Assembly (NCBI GenBank): GCA_949825045.1
Contig: OX463813.1
Span: 3,038,001-3,102,000, forward strand
DNA from: Argyresthia goedartella
Lineage: Eukaryota; Arthropoda; Insecta; Lepidoptera; Argyresthiidae
DNA length: 64,000 nucleotides
Direction of reading: 5' to 3'
Shown here: piece by piece, positions 19,850-31,092 of the stretch
Layout of the letters: each line of letters starts with the position of its first letter
Position numbering within the stretch: position 1 is the stretch's first letter
The notes under the pieces: model-generated
What the model was told of the DNA's origin: nothing
Seen by the model: the letters and a program-made list of their open reading frames with translations, nothing else
The model's database searches: none
Made by a program: the position numbers and the translations under genes

Positions 19850-20265
19850 CTCAAAGTAAATCGTTTAAGAGACAGGGCCCTTCCAAAGTGGAAAAATGTG
19901 TGCACTGACCCTTGAAATAATTGCTAACTTTCGCGAGTCTAAATCGGGGCGCACACAGTCTGTGATTATTTCTTGGGTTAACATTACACCTATCGCTAAG
20001 TTTGGAAAATTTTGTAAGGTTCTTGCGTACATACATTATATTTTCGAAAATAAATTGACTAGCTACAGTTAGTATGTCAATTACTTTCAAAAGCTTTCTT
20101 AAGGAGTCTGTTTGTTTTAAATTAAAAATTGCTCGAAAAGATCTTATCTGTAAAATAAAATAGTTTGAATATCTGCTTTCCCCCTTAACAAGATACCATA
20201 GGAGATGACACTATGAAACTAACTAAAATATACTAGCCTAGATTTAGCCAATCCGTGTTTTGGAC
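19850..20265 (-). pseudogene. LINE H polymerase C-terminal fragment, decayed
   Basis: The minus strand reads ILTVASQFIFENIMYVRKNL and RFRLAKVSNYFKGQC, matching 55250-55480 (same ILTVASQFIF block). This is the region after the RT domain of a CR1/Jockey-type polymerase. The neighbouring DNA at 20165-20265 matches the block upstream in the 55-kb copy in other frames. Frameshifts and loss of the RT core make it non-functional. Confidence 0.7.
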
Positions 20266-20324
20266 ATAATGTTATTCTTCTTTTTATTCAATTCTTATTC
20301 TTATAGGTACGTGTCATATTTAAG

Positions 20325-20720
20325 AAAAAAAACGGTCAAGTGCTATTCTAACTCCGTCACGTAGGGTTCCGTACCATCGTTAAATGGTAGGGATGGTATG
20401 GAGTGAATAGTTTGAATTTTACATTGCAAAATGTTATTTACAAATTTATTGGTGCGGCTACTTGCACCCTCTATGTGCGTAACCAGGAGAATTCATAAGT
20501 TTGTATGTGTTATTGAAAGAATTGTTGTATGGAAGCCCCCTCAAATATTTATTTTATTCTGTTTTTTTAGTATTTGTTGTTATAGCGGCAACAGAAATAC
20601 ATCATCTGTGAAAAATTAATCTGTCTAACTATCACGGTTCACGATACAGCCTGGTGATAGACGGACGGACGGATAGGGTCCCGTTTGGCACCCTTCGGGT
20701 ACGGAACCCTTAAAAGCAAC
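20325..20720 (+). mobile_element. Repeat E, near full length
   Basis: AAACGGTCAAGTGC, GGGTTCCGTACC, GGTGCGGCTACTTGCACCCT, GTTGTTATAGCGGCAACAGA, GACGGACGGACGGA, GGTCCCGTTTGGCACCC, GGGTACGGAACCCT. Confidence 0.85.
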
Positions 20721-20997
20721 CAAATGCGAGCACCAATAATGAATAACCAGAACCCTCCAGATGCGGTGCGCCTGACTAATGGCTCACCTCACTCAAACTT
20801 GTGTCGCTTCAGCTTATACAAGTACTTACTCCAAATGATACTTTATTAAACGAACTGTCTACCAAAATTACTTTATTACACTTTTGTGTCATTGTTTCTG
20901 GACGGTAGAGCTCAAAATAGCGAGTTTGTTTTATTCGACGCTATGCTTACGCTTCCTGCCTTGACTGTGGTTTATAAAAGTTTAAGTTTTAGGCACA
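20721..20997. other. Unassigned DNA, no gene seen
   Basis: Nothing recognised. A 61-codon plus-strand frame (20886-21071) runs into the neighbouring SINE and is probably chance. Confidence 0.4.
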
Positions 20998-21190
20998 TAT
21001 ATAGCTTCTGGCCCCACACTAGAATACCAAGTGCCATGGTAACCAGAAACGGTGACGTCACAAACATGTAAAAATCTAAGACTTGGTGATTTTCTTCTTC
21101 TTTTTGTCTTTCTGGGATTCGAAACCGGGACCACTCGCTTGGGAAGCGAAGCCACGACTGTAACGCTACGAAGATCGTCATTGATGTGTC
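20998..21190 (-). mobile_element. SINE B, diverged
   Basis: TAGCTTCTGGCCCCACACTA, GGTAACCAGAAACGGTGACG, box B region CGGTTTCGAATCCCAG on the minus strand. The head has several changes. Confidence 0.75.
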
Positions 21191-21194
21191 ATTC

Positions 21195-21535
21195 AATTTT
21201 CAATTAAATTCAATTTCATTTATTCATTCACGATGTCTAAATCATATTTGAATCAAACTTAAAACTAAAACACAAACATATTGATACAATACTATACTAT
21301 AATAAATAATTCCAAAAAATAATTAGGGCAATTTCCAAATAAATTCAATGACAATAAGATCACCATACTAAATAAACTAAAATTTCCTAAGATATAAATG
21401 CCATATTTATTTATGAAATCCTCAAGACTGTAGAAGCACTTCTTCAAAAAGTATTTTTGCAAAGCATTCATAAATTTGGTAATGTTGCAAATTCGTTTTA
21501 ATTCAATAGGCAATTTATTGAACAGTTGAAATAAT
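21195..21535 (-). pseudogene. LINE polymerase C-terminal end and 3' UTR
   Basis: The minus strand reads LFNKLPIELKRICNITKFMN and LQKYFLKKCFYSLEDFI. The pattern LFNKLP ... F-x-LKKYL ... CFYS-x-DF is the C-terminus seen in other LINE copies here (FYNKIP ... YYSIKEYL). The tail ends in an ATTTCATTTATTCATTCA-like run. No RT core. Confidence 0.6.
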
Positions 21536-21989
21536 ACAACAATTCACAGAGAATATTATAAATCTGAAAGGTTGTGTAGGGACAATAAGATGGCAACCTT
21601 AGCTCGTCCCGAGCTTAGCGATCCGAGGACATGAAATATGTTATGTGTAAACTGCTTATTTTTATTTTCTTTTTATTAACGAATTAATTTGTTATCTTCC
21701 CTGTTACAGAACCAGCTGATGGGTCTGCAATAAATAAACTGGTTTCCTAAAAGCTAAGTGATAAACTCACGTTTTGAGTTCCTTTTCTCCAAGGACAGGT
21801 ATCGCAGATCTCACACGGAGTCTCTTCTCTCAACTCCTCAGCACAACACTGTTGCTTACGTACACTCGTTCAAGTTAAGGGCAATCCGTGCAATAAAGTA
21901 TATTGGAACTTTTTGCCTATTGCCAATCGTTGTATAGGATTATGAGCTCCGAACTCTTCAACGGTAGATGACGAATTAGCTTATAGAAT

Positions 21990-22185
21990 TATATATTTTT
22001 CCGCCTTCTAACCTCAACATAGCACTTTCGCCGCTTGATTTTGAATTGTCGGGCGGAACAATTCTATTCGTAACTCGTTCGAAAAGGCTTCTTTACGAAC
22101 CATCTTCAGCTTCGGCAACCAACTTTTCGGTTCGTAAATATAACCCTTTGCGAACTCCTACGAAATGTACTATTCAAGAGAAATG
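21990..22185 (-). repeat. Dispersed repeat A, diverged
   Basis: TTTTCCGCCTTCTAACC, GGCGGAACAATTCTATTC, ACTCGTTCGAAAAGGCTT and GCGAACTCCTACGAAATGT parallel the copy at 16868-17066, with deletions. Confidence 0.55.
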
Positions 22186-22304
22186 CAACTCTATAACTTA
22201 AATTGTTTTAATGTCTTTGGAATAGGTAAAAAGAGCGTAGAACCAAAGTTGTAGATTTGATCAACATTCATTATGTTGACGCGTCATTTTCGAGATGTAA
22301 CCAA

Positions 22305-22385
22305 ATAAAACCGGTCAAGTGCGATCAGGACATCGGACCCGCCCATGAAGGGTTCCATACCATTGTACACGGAAAAAGGTAAAAC
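22305..22385 (+). mobile_element. Repeat E, 5' scrap
   Basis: AAAACCGGTCAAGTGCGAT ... AGGGTTCCATACCATTGTAC. Only the first ~75 bases are present. Confidence 0.65.
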
Positions 22386-22439
22386 GACAGTCTTTTGTAC
22401 GAGTACATATACCTATTTAATTTTTAATAATAAAATATT

Positions 22440-24440
22440 AAATACTAGATAAGTAAGTAAGTAAGTAAGTGTTGTAACGGCATAAAAGGCTAAGGTCGAG
22501 CCACCGCTATCAGTAGCTATGATCGTCTATTCTACCTACCCCAAAAAGAGATTTCCCGATTCAGCTGTAAAATTTGTAAGTAAGAATGATAAGTCTGAAT
22601 TTCTCGGTCGTTGAGAAGTTCGTTAGGCATACAATAGTCGAACGGAAGATTGATTCAGGAAGTTACAGTTTCAAATTAGACAGAGAAAGCATATATGCTC
22701 GCAAGCCGGTATTTCGCATCAGTTAGCGGTGTATTGCGCCAGATCGATCGTTGTTGTATTTTGTGTGATGGTTCCATCTGTTTTTTTTTTGTATATATGG
22801 GCGCTTGGAACTTCTTTTAGTGGTCGACCACAATTTATAATATTTGTTTGTGATATCGTATAGATATCCGTCGTAGTTTAACGACGTGAGTACTCAATGA
22901 TATTTCATCTGCTCGCTAGTAGCGGCTTGTGGTGGTTCCAATTATATAATTAGTTCACGGCAATAACGATCCGAAAAGACCGGTTTACACAATTGCGATT
23001 TGATTTTCCGAAATGGGTTTGAACTAGCGGTTACCTCAAAAGGTCCGTAACGTTTTGAAACCTTCAACTCTGCGCAATTTGAGCTGGATGTTATCGAAAC
23101 GTTGTCATTAGCTCTTTAGGAGATCTAACCCACACCATAGCGAAATGCATACTTCGGTAAATTCCGATCTATGAATTCCACTGACCTCAGCACGTCCTCG
23201 GCCAAGCAAAATCATAAATATTTGACTCAGCCTACACATTAGACCTCCAGCGAAATTTACATTTAATTTAAAGATGCAACTTGAATCCAAACTGACCCAA
23301 GGCTAAGCAAAACAATCTACCCGGTCCTAAACAATGAACTTTAGACTGTAATTTGATCTCTTCGCGCGTCCCCGACAACACTCAAATGTCAAAATATCAA
23401 TAGGATAGGTTATCTGTGTTGACACCGGTTTAACTTTGTTCTGAATTTGTTATTTCCATCCGCGGAACCTCATCGATCAAACAGTCTCCCTATGCCCTGC
23501 CAACCTAGGTTTAGCCGCAACTAAACTCCTGTCTAGCCTAGTCTAAAATCCTAGTGTTATACCACGTCCATTATCGACACCACTCGAAAATGGTTGAGTT
23601 TGATTTGAATGTGCTTGTATGTTTAATGACTGTGTGTGTGGGAATTTCAAAACTCGCTACTCGAAAGGAATGAGGAGAGGATTAGCCCGCGAATATCCTA
23701 AGAGCCAATCCAGGAACCCTATGGTGAAGGAAAAAGGAATTTAGGGTCGCTCCAAGCCCAGACTCAGACTCAGATCATATACCTACAAGTTCTTATCTAA
23801 CGACCCAAGGATAGTTTTGGAATTTGGGGTGGGTTGATATAAAGGATAGGAACCGAGGTATATCTCAGCACTTCAGACACTCACGAAAATCCACTGTAAC
23901 TTCGCAATCACAATTCGTCCAGTTCCGACGCGTAAAACGGCAGACCAAACTGTTGAGAATTTGTTGAAAGACGACTGTCACAGTAGCTAGACGCTGAGAC
24001 TGAATGCTCTCCCTTCCCCCGCAATCGTATTTATAGTCCCCACATGTCTGAAAAAAAAATGGCATCCTTTGCGAACACGCTCTGCCCAAGCGAAGCTTCT
24101 TATCACTAACTACACAGGGTCTAATTTCAACCATGCCATGCAGATCCGCCGTTCTACAAATTGTGTATACGCATATTCACTATGATCAACCGTAGGTTAT
24201 CAATCAAGTCATTCGGTACTGCCGATACACAGAATCTGTTGATCGCTGACCATAAAAGCTTGTTGCGATTAATTAAGCCTTCCCGACCGCTAGCGAGCTG
24301 GACAAAGACCACTAAAATGATATTCAGACTCGTGGTTCAAACTCGCCATATCATACCAAACGAACGCAATTGTATATTTGCAGTCAACATAATAGCTTTC
24401 TCCGTATCGTTCCATAATAACCTTCCATTATTTAGTTATT
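22440..24440. other. 2-kb low-repeat region, no recognised gene
   Basis: Outside the Gypsy element this is the longest stretch without any repeat shared with the rest of the window. It begins with a GTAAG pentamer run (TAAGTAAGTAAGTAAGTAAG). Short open frames (60-94 codons) are not recognised. A core-promoter-like sequence lies on the minus strand near 24010. It might be an old LTR element, or unique intergenic or intronic DNA. Confidence 0.4.
23988..24036 (-). promoter_or_regulatory. Possible core promoter (TATA plus initiator)
   Basis: On the minus strand CTATAAATAC is followed about 30 bases later by TTCAGTC, which fits the insect initiator TCAGTY. Spacing is slightly long. Downstream is an 89-codon frame of no known family. 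Confidence 0.3.
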
Positions 24441-25004
24441 CATAATTTATTCAGCGCGCAGCCAAATCGGCTCTGATCCCTATACATCTCGCAGGAATGC
24501 GACAAAAAAACCTGACCTGAACTCTGTTCCTGGAATCATCCCACGCGCTCGGCTCATTGTTTTTTGCTAACTTACTCTGAGCTACTCAAAACCCCAAACG
24601 TTATATGAACCGATTCTCGTATTCAAAACAGTGCGGCGATGGGCTAGCCCTCTGTCACGCAAAATGAAGTATCAAATGAACCGACTCTCGTGTACCATTA
24701 CAGCGTAAGTATTAAACTATGTACCCAGGGTAACAAAACTCTTTGCTCATTGAAACAGGAAGTGAATAGAAATTGAGTAACTTATTTACAGAAATAAATC
24801 AAATTTGATAAAAAAAAATATTGTTTATTACAATTCGAATGAGCAGTATTTAATAATGACAAATAACTAAGCACAGAACTCAATACCTGCAATTAAAAAT
24901 CTTTTCCGGTAAGATCGGGAGAGTCCGTTTTTCACCAATAAACACATAAAACAAAATTCCATACCAATAATTTCTTCTATAGGTACTTCTTTTAATTCTT
25001 AAAA
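24441..25004. other. Unassigned DNA with a short internal duplication
   Basis: ATGAACCGATTCTCGT (24606) and ATGAACCGACTCTCGT (24676) are 70 bases apart. Between them GGCGATGGGCTAGCCCTCTG also occurs inverted at 60570-60600, so this part belongs to a dispersed repeat. Confidence 0.45.
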
Positions 25005-25135
25005 ATCGGTATGTTTAATTATTTGTTGCTGAAGCGGCAACAGAAATGCACATTCTGTGAAAATTTCAGCTCTCTACTTGTTTCGGTTGAGCCCGGTGAC
25101 GGACGGACGGACAGACGGACAGCGGAGGCTTAGTA
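25005..25135 (+). mobile_element. Repeat E, 3' part
   Basis: GCTGAAGCGGCAACAGAAAT, GTGAAAATTTCAGCTCTCTA, GACGGACGGACGGACAGACG, GCGGAGGCTTAGTAATA. The final GGTACGGAACCC is missing. Confidence 0.75.
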
Positions 25136-25846
25136 ATAAAAACCAAAACACAGGACCTCCTTTGTGCCTTCCCTCTAGGGCTCACCTCAGAGTCAGGACA
25201 TTTATTATGTTGGTCTCCCAACTAGTCCAAACAAAGTTACAAAGTCAAAACTTTCTCTTTTCTACTTTTCCATCAAGAATCTTTTATTGACTTATCGATA
25301 ATTTCATATGTGAAACAAATCTTATGCCCCAGCCATTCCACATAAAAAAAGTCGATACGTATTTTTTATTCATATCATACTGTCTCAATATCTTTATCCT
25401 TCCTTATTCCCTGTTCGTTCCCCCACGAGGGTGTAATATTTCACGTTTACCACCACTGCCTGATTCAACACTAAATGATGTCGGTAACATTCTTATCCCG
25501 TTCAACATAACCTTCACTTTACTGTGTCATTAGGGCCTCTATGCTGTTGGACATACGGATGTTGATTTGGGTGGAAAGCGTCGGTTGCCTAAAATGAGGC
25601 GGTGTATGGTGAATAAATTATTATAATTTTAGCGCTTGTTGTTAGATTTTGGAGGTATTTTGTTTGTGTTCTGGATTGTTTGATATTTGGATTACAACCG
25701 CTGAGGTGTTTGGTATTTTTTTAACCACGTGGAAGGGCTGTGCAATGGTATCGAGGACCCGCCCTCTTTTTCACAAATAAAATTAGCATCACGTCAAATT
25801 AAAGTACCAAAACACAATTTTAACAGATTACATTGTATAGGTCACT
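25136..25846. other. Unassigned DNA, no gene seen
   Basis: Two plus-strand frames of 69 and 77 codons at 25057-25533 are not recognised. The rest is AT-rich with no repeat. Confidence 0.35.
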
Positions 25847-26137
25847 GATAGTCAAAACTGTTAGTTTATAAACTAACGCGTTAGTTAATCAACTATCGAC
25901 AGGTAGTAAACCAGACCGACAAGGTTTAGAATATACGTTTCTTTCGTTTTTACATGTCAACCTAACACGAAGACTATTCGGGGGCTTCGCTGCACTCGCC
26001 CCTTTCTCGTCTTCACCTAAGCTACCGCAGTGTTTGCCCTGATATTTCGTTTGCAGTTCAAGTTCAAACCAGTTTACTATTCAACAGTTTTAACGAGAAA
26101 AAAAATGTTAGTTTATTAACTAACGGTTTTGACTATC
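25847..26137. mobile_element. MITE with repeat F core and its own inverted ends
   Basis: GATAGTCAAAACTGTTAGTT at the left and the inverse of AACTAACGGTTTTGACTATC at the right form ends of about 31 bases, and each end holds a GTTAGTTTATAAACTAAC-like palindrome. The core has CATGTCAACCTAACACGAAG, GGGGGCTTCGCTGCACTCGC and ACCTAAGCTACCGCAGTG. Confidence 0.7.
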
Positions 26138-26440
26138 TTACGGTGACATATAACATGAGTTTCATTACTGTTCAACAATGTTCGAAAAGTGTGCCCAAAT
26201 TGACGCATTATCCTCGGATAGATTTCCGAGTCATAGAAACAGCCCACTGATTTTTTCCACAACTTCCGGTATATTTGTGTCAGTGAATATGGCCCCTTTG
26301 GAGTTTTTATTCTACATCATTTCGAAATTAGAGTCGTCTTCCTAAAAATCGCCGAAAAAACGACATGGATATTTGAGAGTATAGTTCTGATTATAAGATA
26401 TATCAGGTTGTTATCTTTGTGATCTTTCGTTCTGCCTTAA
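26138..26440. other. Unassigned DNA, no gene seen
   Basis: AT-rich; no frame or repeat recognised. Confidence 0.4.
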
Positions 26441-26466
26441 CACTGGTGGTCAGGCACGCTTATTTA

Positions 26467-26850
26467 TAAAGTGAAAGTCAAAGTACTTTATTACTGTAGA
26501 TAAATATCTACAGTAATAAAGTACTTTGACTTTGACAATTGCAAAAAATTACGTTTGCCAAGTATATGTAAATACATATACTTGGCAAACGTAATTTTTT
26601 GCCTCTTCAATACCACTGTGGGAGAAGAAGGGCATAGAAACTCCCACAGATTGATTTTTAGATCTCTTTTAAAAATTGGTTGTGTTTAAAAATATGAAAT
26701 ATTTAATTATTATGATTAATAAGCAGGAATAAATAATTACAAAATTATTAACAGCGAGATCTGTGTTAAGCTAGATTAACCCCATACGGTCCCGTCATTT
26801 AAGTAATCTTGAACATTTTAATATCCCTTTTCCGACAAAGTCGCTTTAAC
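26467..26850 (-). mobile_element. LINE H 3' fragment with two snap-back hairpins
   Basis: Right part (26595-26850) is ordinary LINE H 3' UTR: TGTGGGAGAAGAAGGGCATA, CCACAGATTGATTTTTAGAT, CTCAAATGGCAATTT at the coding end. The left part is rearranged into two perfect hairpins (26475-26603). Confidence 0.8.
26475..26603. repeat. Two adjacent perfect inverted repeats
   Basis: First: GTCAAAGTACTTTATTACTG and its inverse, arms about 25 bases, 2-base loop. Second: GCAAAAAATTACGTTTGCCA and its inverse, arms about 30 bases, 2-base loop. Together they contain the LINE H 3' end once forward, split in two, with each half also copied backwards. Confidence 0.9.
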
Positions 26851-26859
26851 ATGGTTTTT

Positions 26860-27010
26860 AAATTGCTCAAATGGCAATTTCAAGCAAGCAAATAGACTGA
26901 TTTTTACAGAAAATATCAGGGCAAAATACTGCGGTAGCTTAGGTGAAGGGTAAAGGTACTAGGTTGAACATGTAAGAACAACAAAAATACTTAAAACATA
27001 CATATACTTA
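26860..27010 (-). mobile_element. Repeat F core, minus orientation
   Basis: ATATCAGGGCAAAATACTGC, GGTAGCTTAGGTGAAGGGTA, AGGTTGAACATGTAAGAACA. The GGCTTCGCTTCG block is deleted and the outer termini are not clear. Confidence 0.6.
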
Positions 27011-27870
27011 TATTATTCTTGTTTCAAATTGCTCATGTAATAACACGAAAAGCAACCCACCTGTGCGTGTTCGCACAACTTTTTAAGCTCATCCACAACG
27101 CACACATCGCACAAAAGCCCGACATCGGAAGCTCTGGCGTTTTTGCTGAAGCTTTCACCACTCGCGACAAATCCAAAGCTGCGTTTACACAAGCGCGGGT
27201 TAAGGGGGGGTGAGGGGGGCAAAGCGCGTTCGTAATTCTTTATACGATAATCCGAATAAAGCCCCCTTACGTTGAGCTTGCGGCCACGGAATCGCCTAGC
27301 TTTAAAGTTAACTTGTTGACACTTCAAAGTCAACACCCAGTGGCGGATTTCATACGTTTATAGAGGTAGGGATTTGTTTTTTGTGTGTAGTTCATATAAA
27401 ATATTAAGTTTTGCAAAAAAAAAAACAAAAAAAAAATTGCCTTCGTAGCACTACACAAGTAAATACATAAAGAAAGGAAACACGTTTAGAATATTAGTGT
27501 CTAGAAAATAATAGCAGGTCCCAAACTAGGCAAAGCCTGTCCTATGTGACCCTTGATTACACTGTAGTAATTGACAATTTGACAAACAAACAAGTCAAAC
27601 CTAGAAGCCAGGTTTAGAGTTAAGAGTTATAAAATATATTTTACGAATTAAATTTAAAAGTACTTAGGTAAGTGTAAGAAATTCACATATTAATAAACAC
27701 ATACAAGTGAAGCCAGTAAAAGCGTGTTGAAATCAGATAAAGTTCACATGGACTATTTCAATAGAGACTCAGTAACTTCATAGTTCAGCGACAACAGATA
27801 CTCTTGTAATCAATCTCCGGCCAAAGACTATGATTATCAAATAGCTCGTATACTTTGTCATGATTGCGAA
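27011..27870. other. Unassigned; GC-richer block with opposing open frames
   Basis: 27013-27336 is open for 107 codons on the minus strand and 64 on the plus. Neither peptide is recognised. A GGGTTAAGGGGGGGTGAGG run lies near 27205. Bases 27410-27440 are almost pure A. The rest is AT-rich. Confidence 0.35.
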
Positions 27871-28350
27871 TTAAGGTCCGACCGAGATCTCTCTCTCAGT
27901 CTCGGTCTCGGCTTTTCTCGGACATTTTTCGTGACTTTGCAACAGTCTTGGTCTTGGCCGAAAATCTTGAGATTCTCGGCAGAGGCCAAGACATCGCTTC
28001 CCTTGATATTTTTAGATTTAAATTTGCTGGCGACTCTCTATGGCTGCAGCGGGCGATCGCGCGTCGTCATTAGTTCTATTCGGTGATGCAATAACTCGTA
28101 TTTGATGATAATTAGCAGTGTTTGGTTGCCCCCCGAAAACTAATTTACTGAAATTACTAACCAGTTATTAAATAAGTAATAATAAAGTGTAATTAATACT
28201 AAAATTGTTTCTTTTTATCATTTTAGGTCTCTAGGAATGAAATTATTTTCTCTCGTTTTTCGTGAATTCTAACTACCTCTGTATATTCTCGGCTTCGGTC
28301 TCGGTCTTCGGCCAAGACCAAAAAACAAACAGCTTCGGTCGTCCCTTATC
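27871..28350. mobile_element. Possible non-autonomous hAT-like element (TCTCGGTCTCGG ends)
   Basis: AAGGTCCGACCGAGA at the left resembles the inverse of TTCGGTCGTCCCTT at the right. Both ends are rich in CTCGGTCTCGGC-type subterminal repeats, as in some insect hAT families. No clear target duplication. A 69-codon plus-strand frame at the left is not recognised. Confidence 0.45.
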
Positions 28351-28765
28351 GCGATTTATTTCGTAAACGCCATAATATTTTTTTGTTTGTAAAATGTTCC
28401 GCGCTCATTAAGTTGTATATACCCAAGTACCTACAATAGATACTGAAAGGCTTAAAGTAAATAATTGAGACTAAAAATAACTATAACATAACTTATTAAG
28501 CAACAAAATGGGGAAACAAAGCCACGCCGTTTCCGTAGCCTCACGTAAAAAGGTTTATCTCAACACTCTCACCTGATAACCGCTAGAGATGCGAAAAAAT
28601 AAGAATGATTGTACTCGCATAAGTACTACCGTAGGAGACAGGGATGGACTCAGGTCGGGAGCCCTTTATCCAAATTCAAAGGATAACAAACGGTACAAAC
28701 GGTGATTAAAACATCATACGGTAACTATTAATTAGCTATGAATAACTGAATTAATGTTTGGCTAG
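28351..28765. other. Unassigned DNA, no gene seen
   Basis: AT-rich; no repeat or frame recognised. Confidence 0.4.
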
Positions 28766-29015
28766 TGTTTAAACGATTAACAAAAAATTCGAAAATTTAC
28801 TACCAATAAATTCAATGACTGCCAGAATTGGTAAATGATCACCAAACTTATTTTATGTTTTGTGTACTTAAGTTTATGTTTTAAGTACTTTATGTTGTTC
28901 TTACATGTTCAACCTAACACGAAGGAGAAAGGGGCCTTCACTTCGCTCACCCCTTTAACCTACACCTAACCATAGTATTAATTTGGCCCTGATATTTTCT
29001 GCAACTTAGGTGATC
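28766..29015 (+). mobile_element. Repeat F core with a third type of flank
   Basis: Left flank GTTTAAACGATTAACAAAAA and AAATGATCACCAAACTTA, then TTAAGTACTTTATGTTGTTC, CATGTTCAACCTAACACGAA and a shortened end. The left flank is shared with 46376-46540 but not with the copies at 6441, 11097 or 25847. Confidence 0.6.
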
Positions 29016-29311
29016 GATCATTTAAATTGTTCTCTTAATGCTTTGGCGATACAGAAGGCCTGGTCGCCACGCTTTTGAGGGTCTTCATTTTCACGCGCCA
29101 CATTCCTGTACCCTTAGCCCAGCCCGCGCACCACATACATATAGTAAGCTGTAAAAATTGCCCTGTCGTGTTACATTTTGCAGACAGGAAGAATGTTTGC
29201 AAAAAGGTTTTAAATAAACGAGTTCTTCATTCGCGACCTCTTTGCGATGTTTGTCCGGGGTCGGCTCGTGTTTTCGAAGGGATGAAATACCAGCTTGTCT
29301 TAAGGACTGTG
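29016..29311. other. Unassigned; open on both strands
   Basis: A 174-codon minus-strand frame (29091-29615) and an 87-codon plus-strand frame overlap here. The first runs through two repeat E copies, so it cannot be one conserved protein. The local peptide is not recognised. Confidence 0.35.
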
Positions 29312-29700
29312 ATAGTTTTTTTTGGGTTCCGTACCTAAAGGGTAAAACGGGAACCCTATAACTAAGACTCCGCTGTCCGTCCGTCCGTCCGTCTGTCACC
29401 AGGCTGTATCTCATTAGCCGTGATTCTGTTGCCGCTATAACAACAAATACTAAAAAACGGAATAAATAAATATTTAAGGGGGCTCCCAAACAACAAAGGT
29501 TTTTTTCTCGTATTTGCCTGATATTGATAACGGCAACAGCTTGTTTGACGCTCGAAATATTCACAGAATATTTATTTATATATTCAATAAAAAAAGGGGG
29601 GCTCCCATACAACAAACGTGTTTTTTTTTTGCTGTTTTAATAGATAATGCTACGGAACCCTTCGGGCGCGAGTCCGACTCGCACTTGGCCGTTTTTTTTT
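29312..29700 (-). mobile_element. Two overlapping partial copies of repeat E
   Basis: The first copy (29318-29500) has GGTTCCGTACCTAAAGGGTA, GTCCGTCCGTCCGTCTGTCA and TAAGGGGGCTCCC. The second (29505-29695) has GGGGGGCTCCCATACAACAA and ends CGGGCGCGAGTCCGACTCGC. The order shows a deletion or nested insertion. Confidence 0.7.
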
Positions 29701-29724
29701 TACCTCATCCCCCTTCTTGAGATA

Positions 29725-29835
29725 TTGTAAACGCATTCAACTTAGTGACAAGGTCAGTGGGCAGACCAGACGATATCATCAAGTCGGCCGGTTGTTACTG
29801 GCTGCGGATGGCACGGGAAGAGGCCTGTCCTCCGC
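29725..29835 (+). pseudogene. RTE-like LINE coding end, fragment
   Basis: The plus strand reads NAFNLVTRSVGRPDDIIKSA then GCYWLRMAREE. GRP-x-x-x-W-x-DDIIK-AG-x-W-x-R-A is a common C-terminal pattern of RTE-type polymerases in insects. Here GRPDDIIKSAG lacks the Trp and is shortened. Recognition is from memory of the family and should be tested. Confidence 0.4.
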
Positions 29836-30059
29836 GGTGGGTCGATGTGGGTTCCATCATCAAAAGGCCTATAACATCTGTAACAGATGATTCAAGCAGC
29901 GCCTGATATACATCTGCGCTCGAGACTATACAATACAGTCCGTTTCTGGAGCGGCACACGTGTAGCGACGCTGCTGGTAGTGCGTGCATTCTGGGTGGTA
30001 GAATATGCTCCTATTTGCAGCGAGTGCATCACACCAGGCCAAATGGTGTGTTGTGACCG

Positions 30060-30560
30060 AAGTCAAAGTCAAAGTCAAAGTTCTTCATTACTGTAGATAT
30101 TTACATATACTTAGCAAACGTCATTTTTTGCCTCTTCTCTACATTGGACCACTGTGGGAGAAGTAGGGCGTAGAAACTCCCACAGATTGATTTTTAGATC
30201 TCTTTTAAAATTGGTTGTGCTTAACTAATACAAATATTTGAATAAAATAGATGATTAATAAGCAATATTGAATAATTACAAAACTATTAACAGCAAGGTC
30301 TGTGTTGAGCTAGATTAACCCCATAAAGTCTCGTCATTTAAATAATCTTGAACATTGTAATATCCCTTTTTCGACAAAGTCGCTTTAACATGCTGTTTAA
30401 ACTGCTCAAATGGCGATATCAAAATCTCCAGAGGTATCTTGTTGTAGTAGAGAATGCACTGACCCTCGAAAGAATTGCTAACCTTCGCGAGTCTAAGTCG
30501 AGACTCTCCGCGCAACTCTCCTCCACTCGTCTCGGTGCTCTGGCGTGCTCTTTCCATCTG
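30060..30560 (-). mobile_element. LINE H 3' end with polymerase C-terminus
   Basis: The 3' tail is a triple AAGTCA repeat (30060-30080). The UTR has TTTACATATACTTAGCAAAC and ACATTGGACCACTGTGGGAG. The minus-strand frame (30315-30530) reads RLAKVSNSFEGQCILYYNKI, FKQHVKATLSKKGYYNVQDY and ends DETLWG. This is the best-preserved coding end of the family. It is 5' truncated and contains no RT core. Confidence 0.8.
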
Positions 30561-30777
30561 TTGGCTTCGATTTTAAAGTCACGCTGGATAATGATTCAAC
30601 TAGTTTAATTCTTTGTTTTAAAAGAGATAAGGCCTTACCACAGAAAATAAACTACTGTTCAACACTTGTTTAAAAACAAAAATGTTTAGGATTTGACATT
30701 ATTTTGGAGGTTAAACTCTGTTGAATATTTTTTGTGGTAACATAGACAGAGTTTATTTATTTCTCAATTTAAACTGT

Positions 30778-31080
30778 GAGCTCCGTGGTCTTATGGGTTG
30801 CACGCTCACTTCTCAATAGGAGATGCAGGTTCAGAACCTGGCCATGTACCAATGAGATTATTTATTTATTATAAGTACATTATCGGATGTTCAGTGTTTC
30901 GGATGACAAGTTAAGCTGTAGGCCCCGGCTGCTATCGCTAAGTGTTAGTGGTCATTAAACTCCTCCACCAACCCGCACTGAGCCAGCGTGGTGGAGCATG
31001 GCGCAATCTTACTCGATTCCAGGTAAAGGCCTAAGCCCCGCGGTGGGTAGATTAATGGGCTACATTTATTTATTTATTAT
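30778..31080 (+). mobile_element. SINE D, full length
   Basis: Head GAGCTCCGTGGTCTTATGGG, box B GGTTCAGAACCTGGCCATGT, body with TCAGTGTTTCGGATGACAAG and CACTGAGCCAGCGTGGTGGA, end TTAATGGGCTACA followed by a TTTATTTATTTATTA tail. Confidence 0.85.
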
Positions 31081-31092
31081 CATATAATATAG

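Noticed and set aside
29091..29615. 174-codon minus-strand frame as a gene
   Set aside because: It passes through two partial repeat E copies with GTCCGTCC runs, so the peptide cannot be a conserved protein.
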